NCBI RefSeq assembly: GCF_000187585.1
Contig: NZ_GL732463.1
Span: 528,789-577,535 of the forward strand
Direction: 5' to 3'
DNA: 48,747 nucleotides
Source of the DNA: Streptococcus peroris ATCC 700780
Lineage (GTDB): Bacteria; Bacillota; Bacilli; Lactobacillales; Streptococcaceae
The position numbers and the translations under genes were made by a program. Below are positions 32,996-43,634 of the stretch, in pieces; the stretch's first letter is position 1, and each line of letters starts with the position of its first letter. The notes under the pieces are model-generated. The model made no database searches, was not told the origin of the DNA, and saw nothing but the letters and a program-made list of their open reading frames with translations.

Positions 32996-35900
32996 ATGCC
33001 TAAACGTACTGATATTCAAAAAATTATGGTGATTGGTTCTGGTCCGATTATTATTGGTCAGGCTGCTGAGTTTGACTATGCTGGAACCCAGGCCTGCTTG
33101 TCTTTGAAAGAAGAGGGGTATGAGGTTGTTTTGGTTAACTCAAATCCTGCAACCATCATGACGGATAAAGAGATTGCAGACAAGGTCTACATCGAACCGA
33201 TTACACTTGAGTTTGTGACTCGTATTCTCCGTAAGGAACGTCCAGATGCTTTGCTTCCAACTCTTGGAGGGCAAACAGGGCTTAATATGGCCATGGAATT
33301 GTCAAAAAATGGTATCTTGGATGAGCTTGGAGTAGAACTTCTCGGGACTAAATTGTCTGCTATCGACCAAGCAGAGGACCGCGATCTCTTTAAACAATTG
33401 ATGGAAGAACTCAAGCAACCAATTCCAGAATCAGAAATTGTAAACACGGTTGAGGGAGCAGTTGCCTTTGCAGCAACTATTGGCTACCCAGTTATCGTCC
33501 GCCCAGCCTTTACTCTAGGTGGTACTGGTGGTGGTATGTGTGCCAATGAAGCAGAATTACGTGAAATTGCTGAAAATGGTTTGAAGTTGTCACCTGTTAC
33601 CCAGTGTTTGATTGAACGTTCCATTGCCGGTTTCAAGGAAATTGAGTATGAAGTCATGCGTGACTCAGCTGATAATGCCCTTGTTGTTTGTAACATGGAA
33701 AACTTTGACCCTGTCGGGATTCACACAGGGGACTCTATCGTATTTGCCCCTGCGCAAACCATGTCTGACTATGAAAACCAAATGCTTCGTGATGCTAGTT
33801 TGAGCATTATCCGCGCTCTCAAGATTGAAGGCGGATGTAACGTTCAGCTTGCACTTGATCCACACAGTTTTAAGTACTATGTCATCGAAGTAAATCCTCG
33901 TGTATCTCGTTCTTCAGCTCTTGCCTCTAAGGCAACAGGTTATCCAATCGCTAAATTGGCTGCTAAGATTGCAGTAGGATTGACATTGGATGAGGTTATT
34001 AACCCTGTTACAGGTTCAACTTATGCTATGTTTGAACCAGCCCTTGACTATGTGGTTGCAAAGATTCCACGCTTCCCATTTGACAAGTTTGAAAAGGGTG
34101 AACGTCGTCTTGGTACTCAGATGAAGGCAACTGGAGAAGTTATGGCTATCGGTCGTAACATCGAGGAATCACTTCTTAAGGCTTGTCGTTCTCTTGAAAT
34201 TGGAGTTCACCACAATGAAATGCCTGAACTTGCAGAAGTCTCAGATGATGCCTTGATTGAAAAAGTTGTCAAAGCACAGGATGACCGTCTTTTCTACGTA
34301 TCTGAAGCCATTCGTCGTGGTTATACACCAGAAGAGATTGCTGACTTGACTAAGATTGATATCTTCTATCTCGATAAACTCTTGCATATCTTTGAGATTG
34401 AGCAAGAATTGGGCGCACATCCACAAGATCTAGCAGTCCTAAAAACAGCAAAACTCAATGGTTTCTCAGATCGTAAAATTGCTGAACTTTGGGGAACTAC
34501 GGCTGACCATGTTCGCCAACTACGTTTAGAAAACAAGATTGTCCCAGTTTACAAGATGGTTGATACTTGTGCTGCAGAGTTTGAATCAGAAACTCCGTAC
34601 TTCTATTCAACCTATGGTTGGGAAAATGAATCTATCAAGTCTGATAAGGAATCTGTTCTAGTCTTGGGTTCTGGTCCAATCCGTATCGGTCAAGGGGTTG
34701 AGTTTGACTACGCAACGGTTCACTCAGTTAAGGCGATTCAAGCTGCTGGTTACGAAGCTATCATCATGAACTCAAATCCAGAGACAGTTTCAACAGACTT
34801 CTCTGTATCTGATAAACTCTACTTTGAACCATTAACGTTCGAAGATGTTATGAATGTTATCGATTTAGAGCAACCAAAAGGTGTTATCGTTCAATTTGGT
34901 GGTCAAACAGCTATCAACCTTGCTGAGCCTTTAGCCAAAGCTGGTGTGACCATTCTTGGTACACAAGTCGCTGACCTAGACCGTGCCGAAGACCGTGACC
35001 TCTTCGAACAAGCCCTCAAAGACTTGGATATTCCACAACCTCCTGGACAAACAGCAACCAATGAAGAAGAAGCGGTGCTTGCAGCAAGTAAGATTGGTTT
35101 CCCAGTCCTTGTTCGTCCTTCTTATGTCTTGGGTGGACGTGCCATGGAAATTGTAGAAAACGAAGAAGACCTTCGTTCTTACATGCGTACAGCCGTTAAG
35201 GCAAGCCCAGACCATCCAGTTCTTGTCGACTCTTATATCGTTGGACAAGAATGTGAAGTTGATGCCATCTCAGACGGACAAAATGTTCTCATTCCAGGTA
35301 TCATGGAACATATCGAACGTGCTGGTGTCCACTCAGGTGACTCAATGGCTGTTTACCCTCCACAAACCTTGTCTCAAAAGGTGCAAGACACGATTGCAGA
35401 TTACACTAAGCGTCTGGCAATTGGCCTCAACTGTCTTGGTATGATGAACATTCAGTTTGTTATCAAGGATGAGAAAGTATACGTCATTGAAGTAAACCCT
35501 CGTGCTAGCCGTACCGTACCATTCCTTTCAAAAGTAACCAATATCCCTATGGCACAGGTAGCGACTAAGTTGATTCTTGGTCAAAGTCTCGAAGAACTTG
35601 GTTACCAAGATGGACTTTACCCTGAAAGTACACGAGTTCATATCAAAGCGCCAGTCTTCTCCTTTACCAAGCTAGCGAAAGTAGACAGCTTGCTCGGCCC
35701 TGAAATGAAGTCAACAGGGGAAGTTATGGGTTCTGATACTACTCTTGAAAAAGCTCTCTACAAGGCCTTTGAAGCTTCTTACCTTCACTTGCCAACCTTT
35801 GGAAATGTTGTCTTTACCATCGCTGATGATGCAAAAGAAGAAGCCTTGGAATTAGCGCGTCGTTTCCAAAATATTGGTTACGGAATCCTTGCAACTGCAG

Positions 35901-36172
35901 GAACAGCGGAGTTCTTTGCAAGTCATGGATTGCAAGCCCAACTCGTTGGTAAGATTGGTGATGATGAACACGATATCCCAAGCTATGTCCGCAAAGGAAA
36001 AATTCAAGCTATCATCAACACTGTTGGTACCAAACGGACAGCCGATGAAGATGGAGAGCAAATCAGACGTTCAGCTATCGAACATGGGGTGCCTCTCTTT
36101 ACAGCTTTGGATACAGCAGATGCCATGCTAAAAGTATTAGAAAGCAGAAGTTTTGTCACAGAAGCGATTTAA
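32996..36172 (+). CDS. carB: Carbamoyl-phosphate synthase large subunit
   Basis: CarB joins ammonia, bicarbonate and two ATP into carbamoyl phosphate. It is 1058 residues: two homologous halves, each an ATP-grasp synthetase, then the C-terminal allosteric MGS-like domain from about 930. [30 protein letters not shown] is the family start, and [20 protein letters not shown] opens the second half. ATG 32996 matches other CarB proteins but has no Shine-Dalgarno within 20 bases. The nearest good one, AAAGGAG, lies 135 bases upstream beyond a folded element. It is the last gene of the pyr operon. Confidence 0.97.
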   Translation: MPKRTDIQKIMVIGSGPIIIGQAAEFDYAGTQACLSLKEEGYEVVLVNSNPATIMTDKEIADKVYIEPITLEFVTRILRKERPDALLPTLGGQTGLNMAMELSKNGILDELGVELLGTKLSAIDQAEDRDLFKQLMEELKQPIPESEIVNTVEGAVAFAATIGYPVIVRPAFTLGGTGGGMCANEAELREIAENGLKLSPVTQCLIERSIAGFKEIEYEVMRDSADNALVVCNMENFDPVGIHTGDSIVFAPAQTMSDYENQMLRDASLSIIRALKIEGGCNVQLALDPHSFKYYVIEVNPRVSRSSALASKATGYPIAKLAAKIAVGLTLDEVINPVTGSTYAMFEPALDYVVAKIPRFPFDKFEKGERRLGTQMKATGEVMAIGRNIEESLLKACRSLEIGVHHNEMPELAEVSDDALIEKVVKAQDDRLFYVSEAIRRGYTPEEIADLTKIDIFYLDKLLHIFEIEQELGAHPQDLAVLKTAKLNGFSDRKIAELWGTTADHVRQLRLENKIVPVYKMVDTCAAEFESETPYFYSTYGWENESIKSDKESVLVLGSGPIRIGQGVEFDYATVHSVKAIQAAGYEAIIMNSNPETVSTDFSVSDKLYFEPLTFEDVMNVIDLEQPKGVIVQFGGQTAINLAEPLAKAGVTILGTQVADLDRAEDRDLFEQALKDLDIPQPPGQTATNEEEAVLAASKIGFPVLVRPSYVLGGRAMEIVENEEDLRSYMRTAVKASPDHPVLVDSYIVGQECEVDAISDGQNVLIPGIMEHIERAGVHSGDSMAVYPPQTLSQKVQDTIADYTKRLAIGLNCLGMMNIQFVIKDEKVYVIEVNPRASRTVPFLSKVTNIPMAQVATKLILGQSLEELGYQDGLYPESTRVHIKAPVFSFTKLAKVDSLLGPEMKSTGEVMGSDTTLEKALYKAFEASYLHLPTFGNVVFTIADDAKEEALELARRFQNIGYGILATAGTAEFFASHGLQAQLVGKIGDDEHDIPSYVRKGKIQAIINTVGTKRTADEDGEQIRRSAIEHGVPLFTALDTADAMLKVLESRSFVTEAI

Positions 36173-36177
36173 AAAAT

Positions 36178-36206
36178 AAGATTCTCTTTGGAGAATCTTT
36201 TTTTAT
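36178..36206 (+). terminator. Terminator of the pyr operon
   Basis: AAGATTCTC/GAGAATCTT with a TTTG loop is followed by a T run. Confidence 0.9.
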
Positions 36207-36417
36207 TTATGAAAACAATGATAAGGTTTTCACAATCATTAAAATGTAATCAAATTAAAATATTTAGAAAAAGAAATATAATAAATGAAAAAGATTATTA
36301 AATAAAAAATCTTGTATATAAGGACTGATTTATGCATACATGTAAATATATATTATAAATTATAGATAGCTAAAAATACTGTTAAAATCAATAAGAAGGC
36401 GTTTTCCAGAGTATATA

Positions 36418-36432
36418 ATTAATTGAATTAAT
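36418..36432. promoter_or_regulatory. Palindrome over the -35 of the giant adhesin promoter
   Basis: ATTAATT-G-AATTAAT is a perfect 7-1-7 inverted repeat covering the -35 hexamer. It is a candidate repressor operator, although AT-rich DNA yields such palindromes by chance. Confidence 0.35.
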
Positions 36433-36451
36433 ATTGATTTTTTGATATGAT
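36423..36451 (+). promoter_or_regulatory. Promoter of the giant adhesin gene
   Basis: TTGAAT (36423-36428), 17 bp, TATGAT (36446-36451) with an extended TGA, giving a leader of about 105 bases. Confidence 0.65.
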
Positions 36452-36562
36452 AGAAATGTTAAAGTGGGTAAATTCTAGCTTTCAATTATTGTGCATAGGG
36501 TACAAGATTTGTAGAAATATTACCTTCTGTTAGTAAAATATATAAAAGGAGAACTTATTCAT

Positions 36563-39500
36563 ATGATAAGAAAGGAACAACAACGTTTTTCTTTGAGAAA
36601 ATATAAGGTAGGTGTTGCATCTGTATTTTTAGGGACAACTCTTAGCTTTTTGATGGCTAATGGTGGTGCAGTTCAAGCTTCTGAGCTTCCTACACAACCA
36701 GCTTCTGAAGAAAAAACTGAGTTGGTGAAAAAGGATGTCAGAAGTGAGGATTCCTCTAAAAAGGAACAAGATGTTGTAGCAAATGTTGCAACTGCTGAGC
36801 TTGCTGTAGAAAATAAAGTAGAAGAAGCAAAACCTACTTCTGAGTCTAAAGTAGAAGAAGCTAAATCTGAACCAGTGTCTTCAGAAAAAGCAGAAGAAGT
36901 AAAACCTGCTTCAACTGAGTCTGAAGTTGCTAATAAGGAAACTGCTAAGCCGGTTGAAAAAGCTGAAGAAACTAAGCCAGCTATTTCAGAAGGTGATAAA
37001 CCTAAAGTTCGTAATCGTCGTGCTACAACTGAAGATGCAGTTTCTGGAGATCACAACTCTAAGCCTGTCAGTGTTAGTACCTATCTAAAAGATGGTGAAA
37101 CAGTTGATCCAACTATACAGAATCCAAATGGAGCTACGGTTAGGTCTCAAACTGTACCAGCTGGATATGCAAGAAAAGAAGGTGATTACTATACATACAG
37201 TATTGTAGACCTTACTCGCTTCAACGAACGTTACAACACAAAATATTACTCTCGTGCTTATAAGAGATTTGATGATTCTACAGATACAGTTGTTGAATTG
37301 ATTGATAAAACGACTGGTAATGTAGTAGAAACTAGAACGATTACTTCATCAAGTGGTATTCAAAAATTTACAACTACTGCGACTGCATCAAAGGGAGAGT
37401 TAACTTATCAAGTAGATTATGATAAAGGGACACCTGCTAGTAAAGCTGAACCAGCTCAACCATTCCTACAATACGGTTATGAAGTTGGTGCGAGTATCCA
37501 AGCTTTAGTCGCTCCTAGTCACAACCTTACTCCAGATGAGAAAAAATTATACGATGCTGTATATGCTGCTCGTACATCAACAGATATTATTAACGTTGTA
37601 GAACCTGCTTATAATGGTCGTACAATTACGGATACTAACAGTAAAATCCCACGTTTTGTAGAAAAAACAACTTATTATAAAGTAGTTGATAAAAACAATG
37701 CGACATTTAACGCCAATAAAACAGATAAAACTGTTCAAGACTACGTTCCAAATGGCAATGAAGAAGATTTGGCTAGATATACCACTAAAGCTATGGAAGG
37801 ACAAAACTTCACAGCATCTGGTGAGCGTCAATTTGATGGCTACAAATTGTACCAAACGGCAGATCCAGATACAACATCTGGTTATGTAAGTCGCCCTTAT
37901 ACTGTTGGTACCAAATTCATGGACGCTGAGCGTGCAGGAATTAAGCGTATTAAGGAAATCGTCGGCGAAGATGGAACTGTAGTCGTTCGTGTTTATCTTC
38001 TTGATCCAAAACAACAAAGCAAACGTACTGATGGTTCATTAAGTACAGACGGTTACATGTTGCTTGCAGAAACAAAACCGATTAAACCAGGTGATTATAA
38101 TAAAGAAGATTTAGTAGTTAAGAAATCACCTCTTACAACTATTGCGCACACAGTAACAGATCCAAGAACTGGAGCAAAAACAGAATATCCAAATGGTAAA
38201 GAACTTCCATTTGATTTCCAAACAGCAGCAGGATACACACCTAAGAAAACTGTATTCGTACCATTCTTGGGAGATAATATCGGTCATCTTTCTCCAAATG
38301 CTCAATTGGAACGTGGAGTTAATGGAATCGGTACAAACGTTGACTTGCTCAACTCATTAACACCATACAAACAACCAATTTATTACTACGTCAAACAAAA
38401 TCCAGTTGAAGTGACTCCGGAAGTTGAAAAACAATTGGACGGACGTGTCTTGACAGACGGTGAGTTTACATTCAAATTAACAGAAGAGAAAAGTACACCT
38501 GACAAACATGAAGAAACAGTAAGCAATAAAGATGGAAAAGCTACATTCAGCAAGCTTTCCTTTAACAAAGTTGGTACTTATAAATACAAGATCACTGAAC
38601 AAAAGGGTTCTGATGCAAATGTAGATTACGATTCGATGACAGTAACCATGACTGTCAATGTAACTGAGAACACTCAGGGTGACTTGGAAGCTACAGTTAA
38701 ATACAGTTCAGAAGGTGGATTTAGCGCAAGTAATGATGATAAAATCTTCAATAACTATGTTGTTGCTCCAGTTGTTACAAAATTTGACTTTACTAAAAAA
38801 TTAGCCGGTCGTAAGTTAAAAGCTGGTGAATTCAGCTTTGTTCTCAAAGATCAAGATGGTAATGTTATTGAAACAGTTAAGAATGATGAAGAAGGAAATG
38901 TGACCTTTACTGAATTGTCATATGACAATACTAAAATTGGTACCCACTCATACTCTGTTGAGGAAGTTATCCCAGCTGATGCAGATAAAGAGTTTGGTAT
39001 GACATACGATACCATGAAAGCATTTGTTCGTGTAAAAGTTGCTAAAAATGGCCATACCTTAACAACTGTTACAGATATTGCTTCAACAGGTGGTAAGAAT
39101 GCTGCTGGGGAATCAACTGACACTCAAGAAGATACTGAATTCAACAACAAAGTCACTCCTCCAGCAACACCTGAATTCCAACCAGAAAAATTTGTCGTTT
39201 CTAAAGAGAAATATGATATTACTGGCAACAAGTTGATGAACGACGACGATGAGTTGGCAAATGAATACACTGAAACAAATGCAGATCCATATGTAGACAA
39301 GACCACTAACAACGAACCAGAAAACTTGAATACCAAGACAGTTAAACGTGGTTCTAAATTAGTTTACCAAGTATGGCTTGATACTACTAAATTCACTGAA
39401 GCAAATAACATCCAATACGTTGGTGTATCTGATACATACGACGCTGATAAATTGGACGTCAATGCAGCGGATATCAAAGCATATGATTCAGTAACTGGTG

Positions 39501-42500
39501 CAGAAGTAACCAATAAATTCGACATCAAAGTTGAAAATGGTACGATTACTGCAACTTCAAAAGATGAATTTATCAAAGATAAAGTGCATGCTCCTATTAT
39601 CGACACAACTGAGTTCGAATTTGGACGTTACTATAAATTTGATATTCCAGCAACTGTGAAAGAATCTGTTAAAGCTGGTGCTGATATTGAAAATACAGCC
39701 AACCAAACAGTTCACGTTTACAACCCAGTAAGCAAGACAGTTGAAAAACCTGAAAAACCAACACAAAAACGTGTCAACAGCGTTCCAGTTCCAGTGGAAA
39801 TGAACTTCACTAAACGTTTGGATGGTCGTGAACTTCAAGCCAACGAATTCGAATTCGTATTGAAGAAAGACGGCGTTGAAGTTGAACGCGTGAAGAATGA
39901 TGCTGCTGGTAATGCTGTCTTCAAGACTCTCGAGTTCGGTCGCGATGATCTTGGTAAGACTTACAACTACACAGTAGAAGAAACTCCTGGTGCAGATGCA
40001 ACTGTCAATTATGACACAATGGTTGCTACTGTTAAAGTAGTTGTATCACATGATGGTACAGCAAAGGCAATTGTTGCCAACGTAACAGATGCTGCTGATA
40101 AAGAGTTCAACAATACAGTTACTCCTCCAGAAGAACCTAAGTTCCAACCAGAGAAATACGTTGTTTCTAAAGAGAAATACGATATCACTGGTGATAAGCT
40201 CATTGATGACGATTCTGAGTTGACAGATAAATATGGTGAAACAAACGCGAATCCATACGCGGATAATACCATCAATAATGAAGTGGAAAACTTAAATACT
40301 AAGACTGTTGAACGTGGTTCTAAATTAGTTTACCAAGTATGGTTGGATACAACTAAATTTGATGCTGCTAACAAGGACAACATCCAAACAGTTGGTATCT
40401 CAGATAACTATGATGAAGCTAAATTAAATCTTAATGCAGCTGACATCAAAGCCTACGACTCTGTAACAGGTGCAGAAGTAACTGATAAATTCGATATCGC
40501 TGTAAATGATGGTGTGATTACTGCAACCCTTAAAGATGGCTTCACGAAGTCACTTGGTGACGCAGAAAACACGCAAGTGATCGATACAACTAAATTCGAA
40601 TTCGGACGTTACTACAAGTTCGATATCCCAACAACAGTGAAAGCTGATGTTCCTGGTGGTGTAGACATCGAGAATAGTGCGGCTCAAGTAGTAAACTACT
40701 ACAACCCAACGACTAAAAAAGTTGAAAAACCAAGCAAACCAACTGAAAAACGTGTAAACAACGTCCCAATTCAAATTGAACTTGACTTCAAGAAAGCTCT
40801 TGCAGGTCGTCAATTGAAAGCGAATGAGTTTACTTTCCAATTGTTAGACGATGATGAATTCAATGTTCTTGAAACAGCAACTAATGATAAGGATGGTAAG
40901 ATTAAATTCACTAGCCTTAAATACACAAACAATGATCTCGGTGTTTACCGTTACAAAGTAGTAGAAGTTGCTGGTATAGACTCAACCGTTACGTATGACA
41001 ATATGAAGGCTGTTGTAACAGTCACTGTTTCTCATGATGGTACAGCTAAAGCTTTAGTTGCTAAGGTCGGAGATATTGCCGATAAAGAATTTAATAACAC
41101 AGTTCGCCCTCCAGAAGAGCCTAAGTTCCAACCAGAGAAATACGTTGTTTCTAAAGCGAAATTCGATATTACAGGTACGAAGCTCGCTGATGACGATTCT
41201 GAGTTGACAGATAAATATGGTGAAACAAATACAAACCCATATGTGGATACAACTAACAACAACGAAGATGAAAATTTGAATACGAAACCAGTTGAACGTG
41301 GTCAAAAACTTTACTATCAAGTATGGTTGGATACAACTAAATTTGACGCAAACAACAAAGACAATATCCAAACAGTAGGAATCACAGATAACTACGACAA
41401 GGATAAATTGACTGTTAATGCTTCAGATATCAAGGTTTACGATTCCGTTACTGGTGCAGACGTTACGACGAAATTCGATATCTCTGATAACAATGGTGTT
41501 CTGACAGCTAACCTGAAAGATGGCTTCACGAAGTCACTTAGCGACGCTGAAAACACACAAGTGATCGATACAACTAAATTCGAATTCGGACGTTACTACA
41601 AGTTCGATATCCCAGCAACAGTGAAAGATGATGTCGTAGCTGGTGCAGATATTGAAAACAAGGCAGCACAAGTCGTTAACTACTACAACCCAGTAAGCAA
41701 GACTGTTGAAAAACCAAACAAACCAACTGAAAAACGTGTCAACAGTGTTCCAATCTCAGTAGAATTTAACTTCACTAAGAAATTGGAAGGTCGTGAACTG
41801 AAAGCTAACGAATTCACATTCGAGTTGAAAGACAGCGACAATGTTGTGATTGCGACTGCAACCAACGATGCGGCTGGCAAGATCAAGTTTGCTCCAGTAG
41901 ATTACACTAATAAAGCTGGTGAAACTGTTACTGCCCTTAAATACAAGAAGGGTCAAGAAGGTACTTACAAGTACACTGTAACAGAGGTTAAGGGTACAGA
42001 CGAAACTGTATCATACGATACAATGAAAGCAGAAGTAACTGTAACAGTATCTCATGACGGTACTGCGAAAGCCTTGATCACAAACGTGACAGAACCTGCG
42101 GATAAAGAATTTAACAACCGTGTGACTCCACCAGAAACTCCTGAGTTTAACCCAGAAAAATACATCCTTAATGAAGAAAAATTTGATATTACTGGAACTA
42201 AACTTCTGGATGATGATAAAGAGTTGACTGATAAAGTAGCTGATACCAACAAAGATCCATATGTGGACAATGTTGATAATAATGAAAAGCAAAATATCAA
42301 TACTCAAACACTCCATAAAGGTGATAAGGTTGTTTACCAAGTATGGTTGGATACAACTAAATTCAAAGAAGGTCACAATATTCAATCTTTAGGAATTACA
42401 GATAAATATGACAACGAAAACTTGGATGTTAATGTATCTGAAATTAAGGCTTACGATTCAGTAACTGGAGCTGATGTGACTGACAAGTTCGATATCAAGG

Positions 42501-43399
42501 TTGAAGATGGTGTTATTACTGCTACGTCTAAGGTTGATTTGACTAAATCACTCGGTGATGCGGAAGATACACAAGTAATTGATACTACTAAGCTAGCGTT
42601 TGGTCGTTACTATAAGTTTGATATTCTTGCACATATCAAGGACACTGCTAAGGAAGGTGTAGATATTGAAAATACAGCTTCTCAAATTGTTCACCAATAT
42701 GATCCAACTAAGAAATCAGTTGAAAAACCAGAAAAACCAACTGAAAAACGTGTTGTTAATATCCCAGTAAAAGTTGAATTCAACTTCACGAAGAAATTGG
42801 AAGGTCGTGCGTTGAAAGCTGGAGAATTCAGCTTCGTGTTGAAAGACAAAGATGGCAACGTAATTGAAACTGTAAGCAACGATGCAGAAGGTAAGATCAA
42901 GTTCTCAGCTCTTGAGTTCAAACGTGGTCAAGAAGGCACTCATATCTATCATGTAGAAGAAGTGAAAGGTACAGAGGCTGGAGTTGAGTATGACAAGATG
43001 GTAGTGACTGTTGGAGTTACTGTAACTAAGGATGGTAAAGTGTTGACCCTTACTTCACAAATGCCTGAAGATACTGAGTTTAACAACAAGGTAACACCGC
43101 CAACACCACCAACACCACCAACACCACCAACACCACCAACACCACCAACACCACCAACACCGCCAACACCGCCAACACCACCAACACCACCAACACCACC
43201 AACACCACCAACACCGCCAACACCGCCAACACCGCCAACACCGCCAACACCGCCAACACCGCCAACACCAGAAAAACCTAAAGGTCCTGAGTTGCCAAAT
43301 ACTGGTGAACAATCTAAATCTGGAGTTGCTGCACTTGGTGCTGCGCTTGGTCTTGTAGGTCTAGGTTTGGTTGTAAAACGTAAAAAACGTGAAGAATAA
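36563..43399 (+). CDS. Giant LPXTG adhesin of alternating pilin-like and AgI/II C2-like domains
   Basis: This is a sortase-anchored surface protein of 2278 residues. It has a YSIRK-type signal (FSLRKYKVGVASVFLG, cut after about A39), a Glu/Lys/Ala-rich region (46-155), and an unassigned N-terminal domain (about 160-610). Two FctA/Spy0128-like pilin domains follow (about 614-730 and 733-865). Then come four modules of about 325 residues, each an SspB-C2-like isopeptide adherence domain (first ones at 872, 1193, 1517 and 1857) plus one pilin-like domain. A (PTP)n stalk (2175-2236) leads to LPNTG (2244-2248), a membrane helix and a basic tail. Repeated FTKKLEGR, Y-x-V-x-E and EFNN motifs give the Lys, Glu and Asn of self-made isopeptide bonds. 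The ligand is unknown; the promoter has a palindrome. Confidence 0.88.
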   Translation: MIRKEQQRFSLRKYKVGVASVFLGTTLSFLMANGGAVQASELPTQPASEEKTELVKKDVRSEDSSKKEQDVVANVATAELAVENKVEEAKPTSESKVEEAKSEPVSSEKAEEVKPASTESEVANKETAKPVEKAEETKPAISEGDKPKVRNRRATTEDAVSGDHNSKPVSVSTYLKDGETVDPTIQNPNGATVRSQTVPAGYARKEGDYYTYSIVDLTRFNERYNTKYYSRAYKRFDDSTDTVVELIDKTTGNVVETRTITSSSGIQKFTTTATASKGELTYQVDYDKGTPASKAEPAQPFLQYGYEVGASIQALVAPSHNLTPDEKKLYDAVYAARTSTDIINVVEPAYNGRTITDTNSKIPRFVEKTTYYKVVDKNNATFNANKTDKTVQDYVPNGNEEDLARYTTKAMEGQNFTASGERQFDGYKLYQTADPDTTSGYVSRPYTVGTKFMDAERAGIKRIKEIVGEDGTVVVRVYLLDPKQQSKRTDGSLSTDGYMLLAETKPIKPGDYNKEDLVVKKSPLTTIAHTVTDPRTGAKTEYPNGKELPFDFQTAAGYTPKKTVFVPFLGDNIGHLSPNAQLERGVNGIGTNVDLLNSLTPYKQPIYYYVKQNPVEVTPEVEKQLDGRVLTDGEFTFKLTEEKSTPDKHEETVSNKDGKATFSKLSFNKVGTYKYKITEQKGSDANVDYDSMTVTMTVNVTENTQGDLEATVKYSSEGGFSASNDDKIFNNYVVAPVVTKFDFTKKLAGRKLKAGEFSFVLKDQDGNVIETVKNDEEGNVTFTELSYDNTKIGTHSYSVEEVIPADADKEFGMTYDTMKAFVRVKVAKNGHTLTTVTDIASTGGKNAAGESTDTQEDTEFNNKVTPPATPEFQPEKFVVSKEKYDITGNKLMNDDDELANEYTETNADPYVDKTTNNEPENLNTKTVKRGSKLVYQVWLDTTKFTEANNIQYVGVSDTYDADKLDVNAADIKAYDSVTGAEVTNKFDIKVENGTITATSKDEFIKDKVHAPIIDTTEFEFGRYYKFDIPATVKESVKAGADIENTANQTVHVYNPVSKTVEKPEKPTQKRVNSVPVPVEMNFTKRLDGRELQANEFEFVLKKDGVEVERVKNDAAGNAVFKTLEFGRDDLGKTYNYTVEETPGADATVNYDTMVATVKVVVSHDGTAKAIVANVTDAADKEFNNTVTPPEEPKFQPEKYVVSKEKYDITGDKLIDDDSELTDKYGETNANPYADNTINNEVENLNTKTVERGSKLVYQVWLDTTKFDAANKDNIQTVGISDNYDEAKLNLNAADIKAYDSVTGAEVTDKFDIAVNDGVITATLKDGFTKSLGDAENTQVIDTTKFEFGRYYKFDIPTTVKADVPGGVDIENSAAQVVNYYNPTTKKVEKPSKPTEKRVNNVPIQIELDFKKALAGRQLKANEFTFQLLDDDEFNVLETATNDKDGKIKFTSLKYTNNDLGVYRYKVVEVAGIDSTVTYDNMKAVVTVTVSHDGTAKALVAKVGDIADKEFNNTVRPPEEPKFQPEKYVVSKAKFDITGTKLADDDSELTDKYGETNTNPYVDTTNNNEDENLNTKPVERGQKLYYQVWLDTTKFDANNKDNIQTVGITDNYDKDKLTVNASDIKVYDSVTGADVTTKFDISDNNGVLTANLKDGFTKSLSDAENTQVIDTTKFEFGRYYKFDIPATVKDDVVAGADIENKAAQVVNYYNPVSKTVEKPNKPTEKRVNSVPISVEFNFTKKLEGRELKANEFTFELKDSDNVVIATATNDAAGKIKFAPVDYTNKAGETVTALKYKKGQEGTYKYTVTEVKGTDETVSYDTMKAEVTVTVSHDGTAKALITNVTEPADKEFNNRVTPPETPEFNPEKYILNEEKFDITGTKLLDDDKELTDKVADTNKDPYVDNVDNNEKQNINTQTLHKGDKVVYQVWLDTTKFKEGHNIQSLGITDKYDNENLDVNVSEIKAYDSVTGADVTDKFDIKVEDGVITATSKVDLTKSLGDAEDTQVIDTTKLAFGRYYKFDILAHIKDTAKEGVDIENTASQIVHQYDPTKKSVEKPEKPTEKRVVNIPVKVEFNFTKKLEGRALKAGEFSFVLKDKDGNVIETVSNDAEGKIKFSALEFKRGQEGTHIYHVEEVKGTEAGVEYDKMVVTVGVTVTKDGKVLTLTSQMPEDTEFNNKVTPPTPPTPPTPPTPPTPPTPPTPPTPPTPPTPPTPPTPPTPPTPPTPPTPPTPPTPPTPEKPKGPELPNTGEQSKSGVAALGAALGLVGLGLVVKRKKREE
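39163..43086 (+). repeat. Four tandem C2-pilin modules in the giant adhesin gene
   Basis: Long near-identical stretches recur about every 970-1020 bp: modules begin near 39163, 40141, 41110 and 42128. For example, the segment encoding FQPEKYVVSK is nearly the same at 40141 and 41122, and the one encoding FEFGRYYKFDIP recurs in the first three modules. The fourth is the most diverged. Confidence 0.8.
43087..43269 (+). repeat. (CCAACACCN)n minisatellite encoding Pro-Thr-Pro stalk
   Basis: About 20 copies of a 9-bp unit encode PTP. The third codon switches in blocks between CCA and CCG, which suggests block duplications. Such arrays lengthen and shorten by slippage. Confidence 0.9.
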
Positions 43400-43458
43400 A
43401 ATATACAAAATCGCATTCATTTAGCGATGAACTAACGATTTTAGTTCTGAAATGAAGA

Positions 43459-43488
43459 GGCTTTGCTCGTAAGAGCAAGGCCTTTTTA
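43459..43488 (+). terminator. Terminator of the giant adhesin gene
   Basis: GGCTTTGCTC/GAGCAAGGCC (one wobble) with a GTAA loop is followed by TTTTTATT. Confidence 0.9.
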
Positions 43489-43535
43489 TTATTTTTAAAT
43501 GTCTATGAAATTTTATTGAAAGAAAATAAAAATTA

Positions 43536-43564
43536 TTGAAATCACATATTTTTTTTGATAAAAT
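43536..43564 (+). promoter_or_regulatory. Promoter of the GbpC-like adhesin gene
   Basis: TTGAAA (43536-43541), 17 bp, TAAAAT (43559-43564) with an extended TGA. Confidence 0.7.
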
Positions 43565-43634
43565 TAGTATGTTTTTAAGAATCAAATCTTTTTCTTGAGA
43601 ATGTTTTAAATCTTAAATAAAAGAAGGAATTGTC

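Larger units (their letters stand above)
36207..36562. other. AT-rich intergenic region before the giant adhesin gene
   Basis: This stretch has no credible ORF or RNA gene. It is strongly A+T rich. Only its last 150 bases hold recognisable signals: the promoter at 36423-36451, a palindrome over its -35 and the ribosome site AAAGGAGA near 36546-36553. The remainder shows nothing I can assign. Confidence 0.7.

Noticed and set aside
43087..43269. CRISPR or structural DNA repeat
   Set aside because: A perfect 9-bp periodicity in frame with a proline-rich stalk explains it as coding minisatellite.
42949..43416. Long minus-strand open frames opposite the adhesin stalk (Gly-Gly-Val or Leu-Ala-Val-rich)
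   Set aside because: They are the antisense reading of the 9-bp PTP repeat, have no ribosome site, and overlap a clearly real gene.
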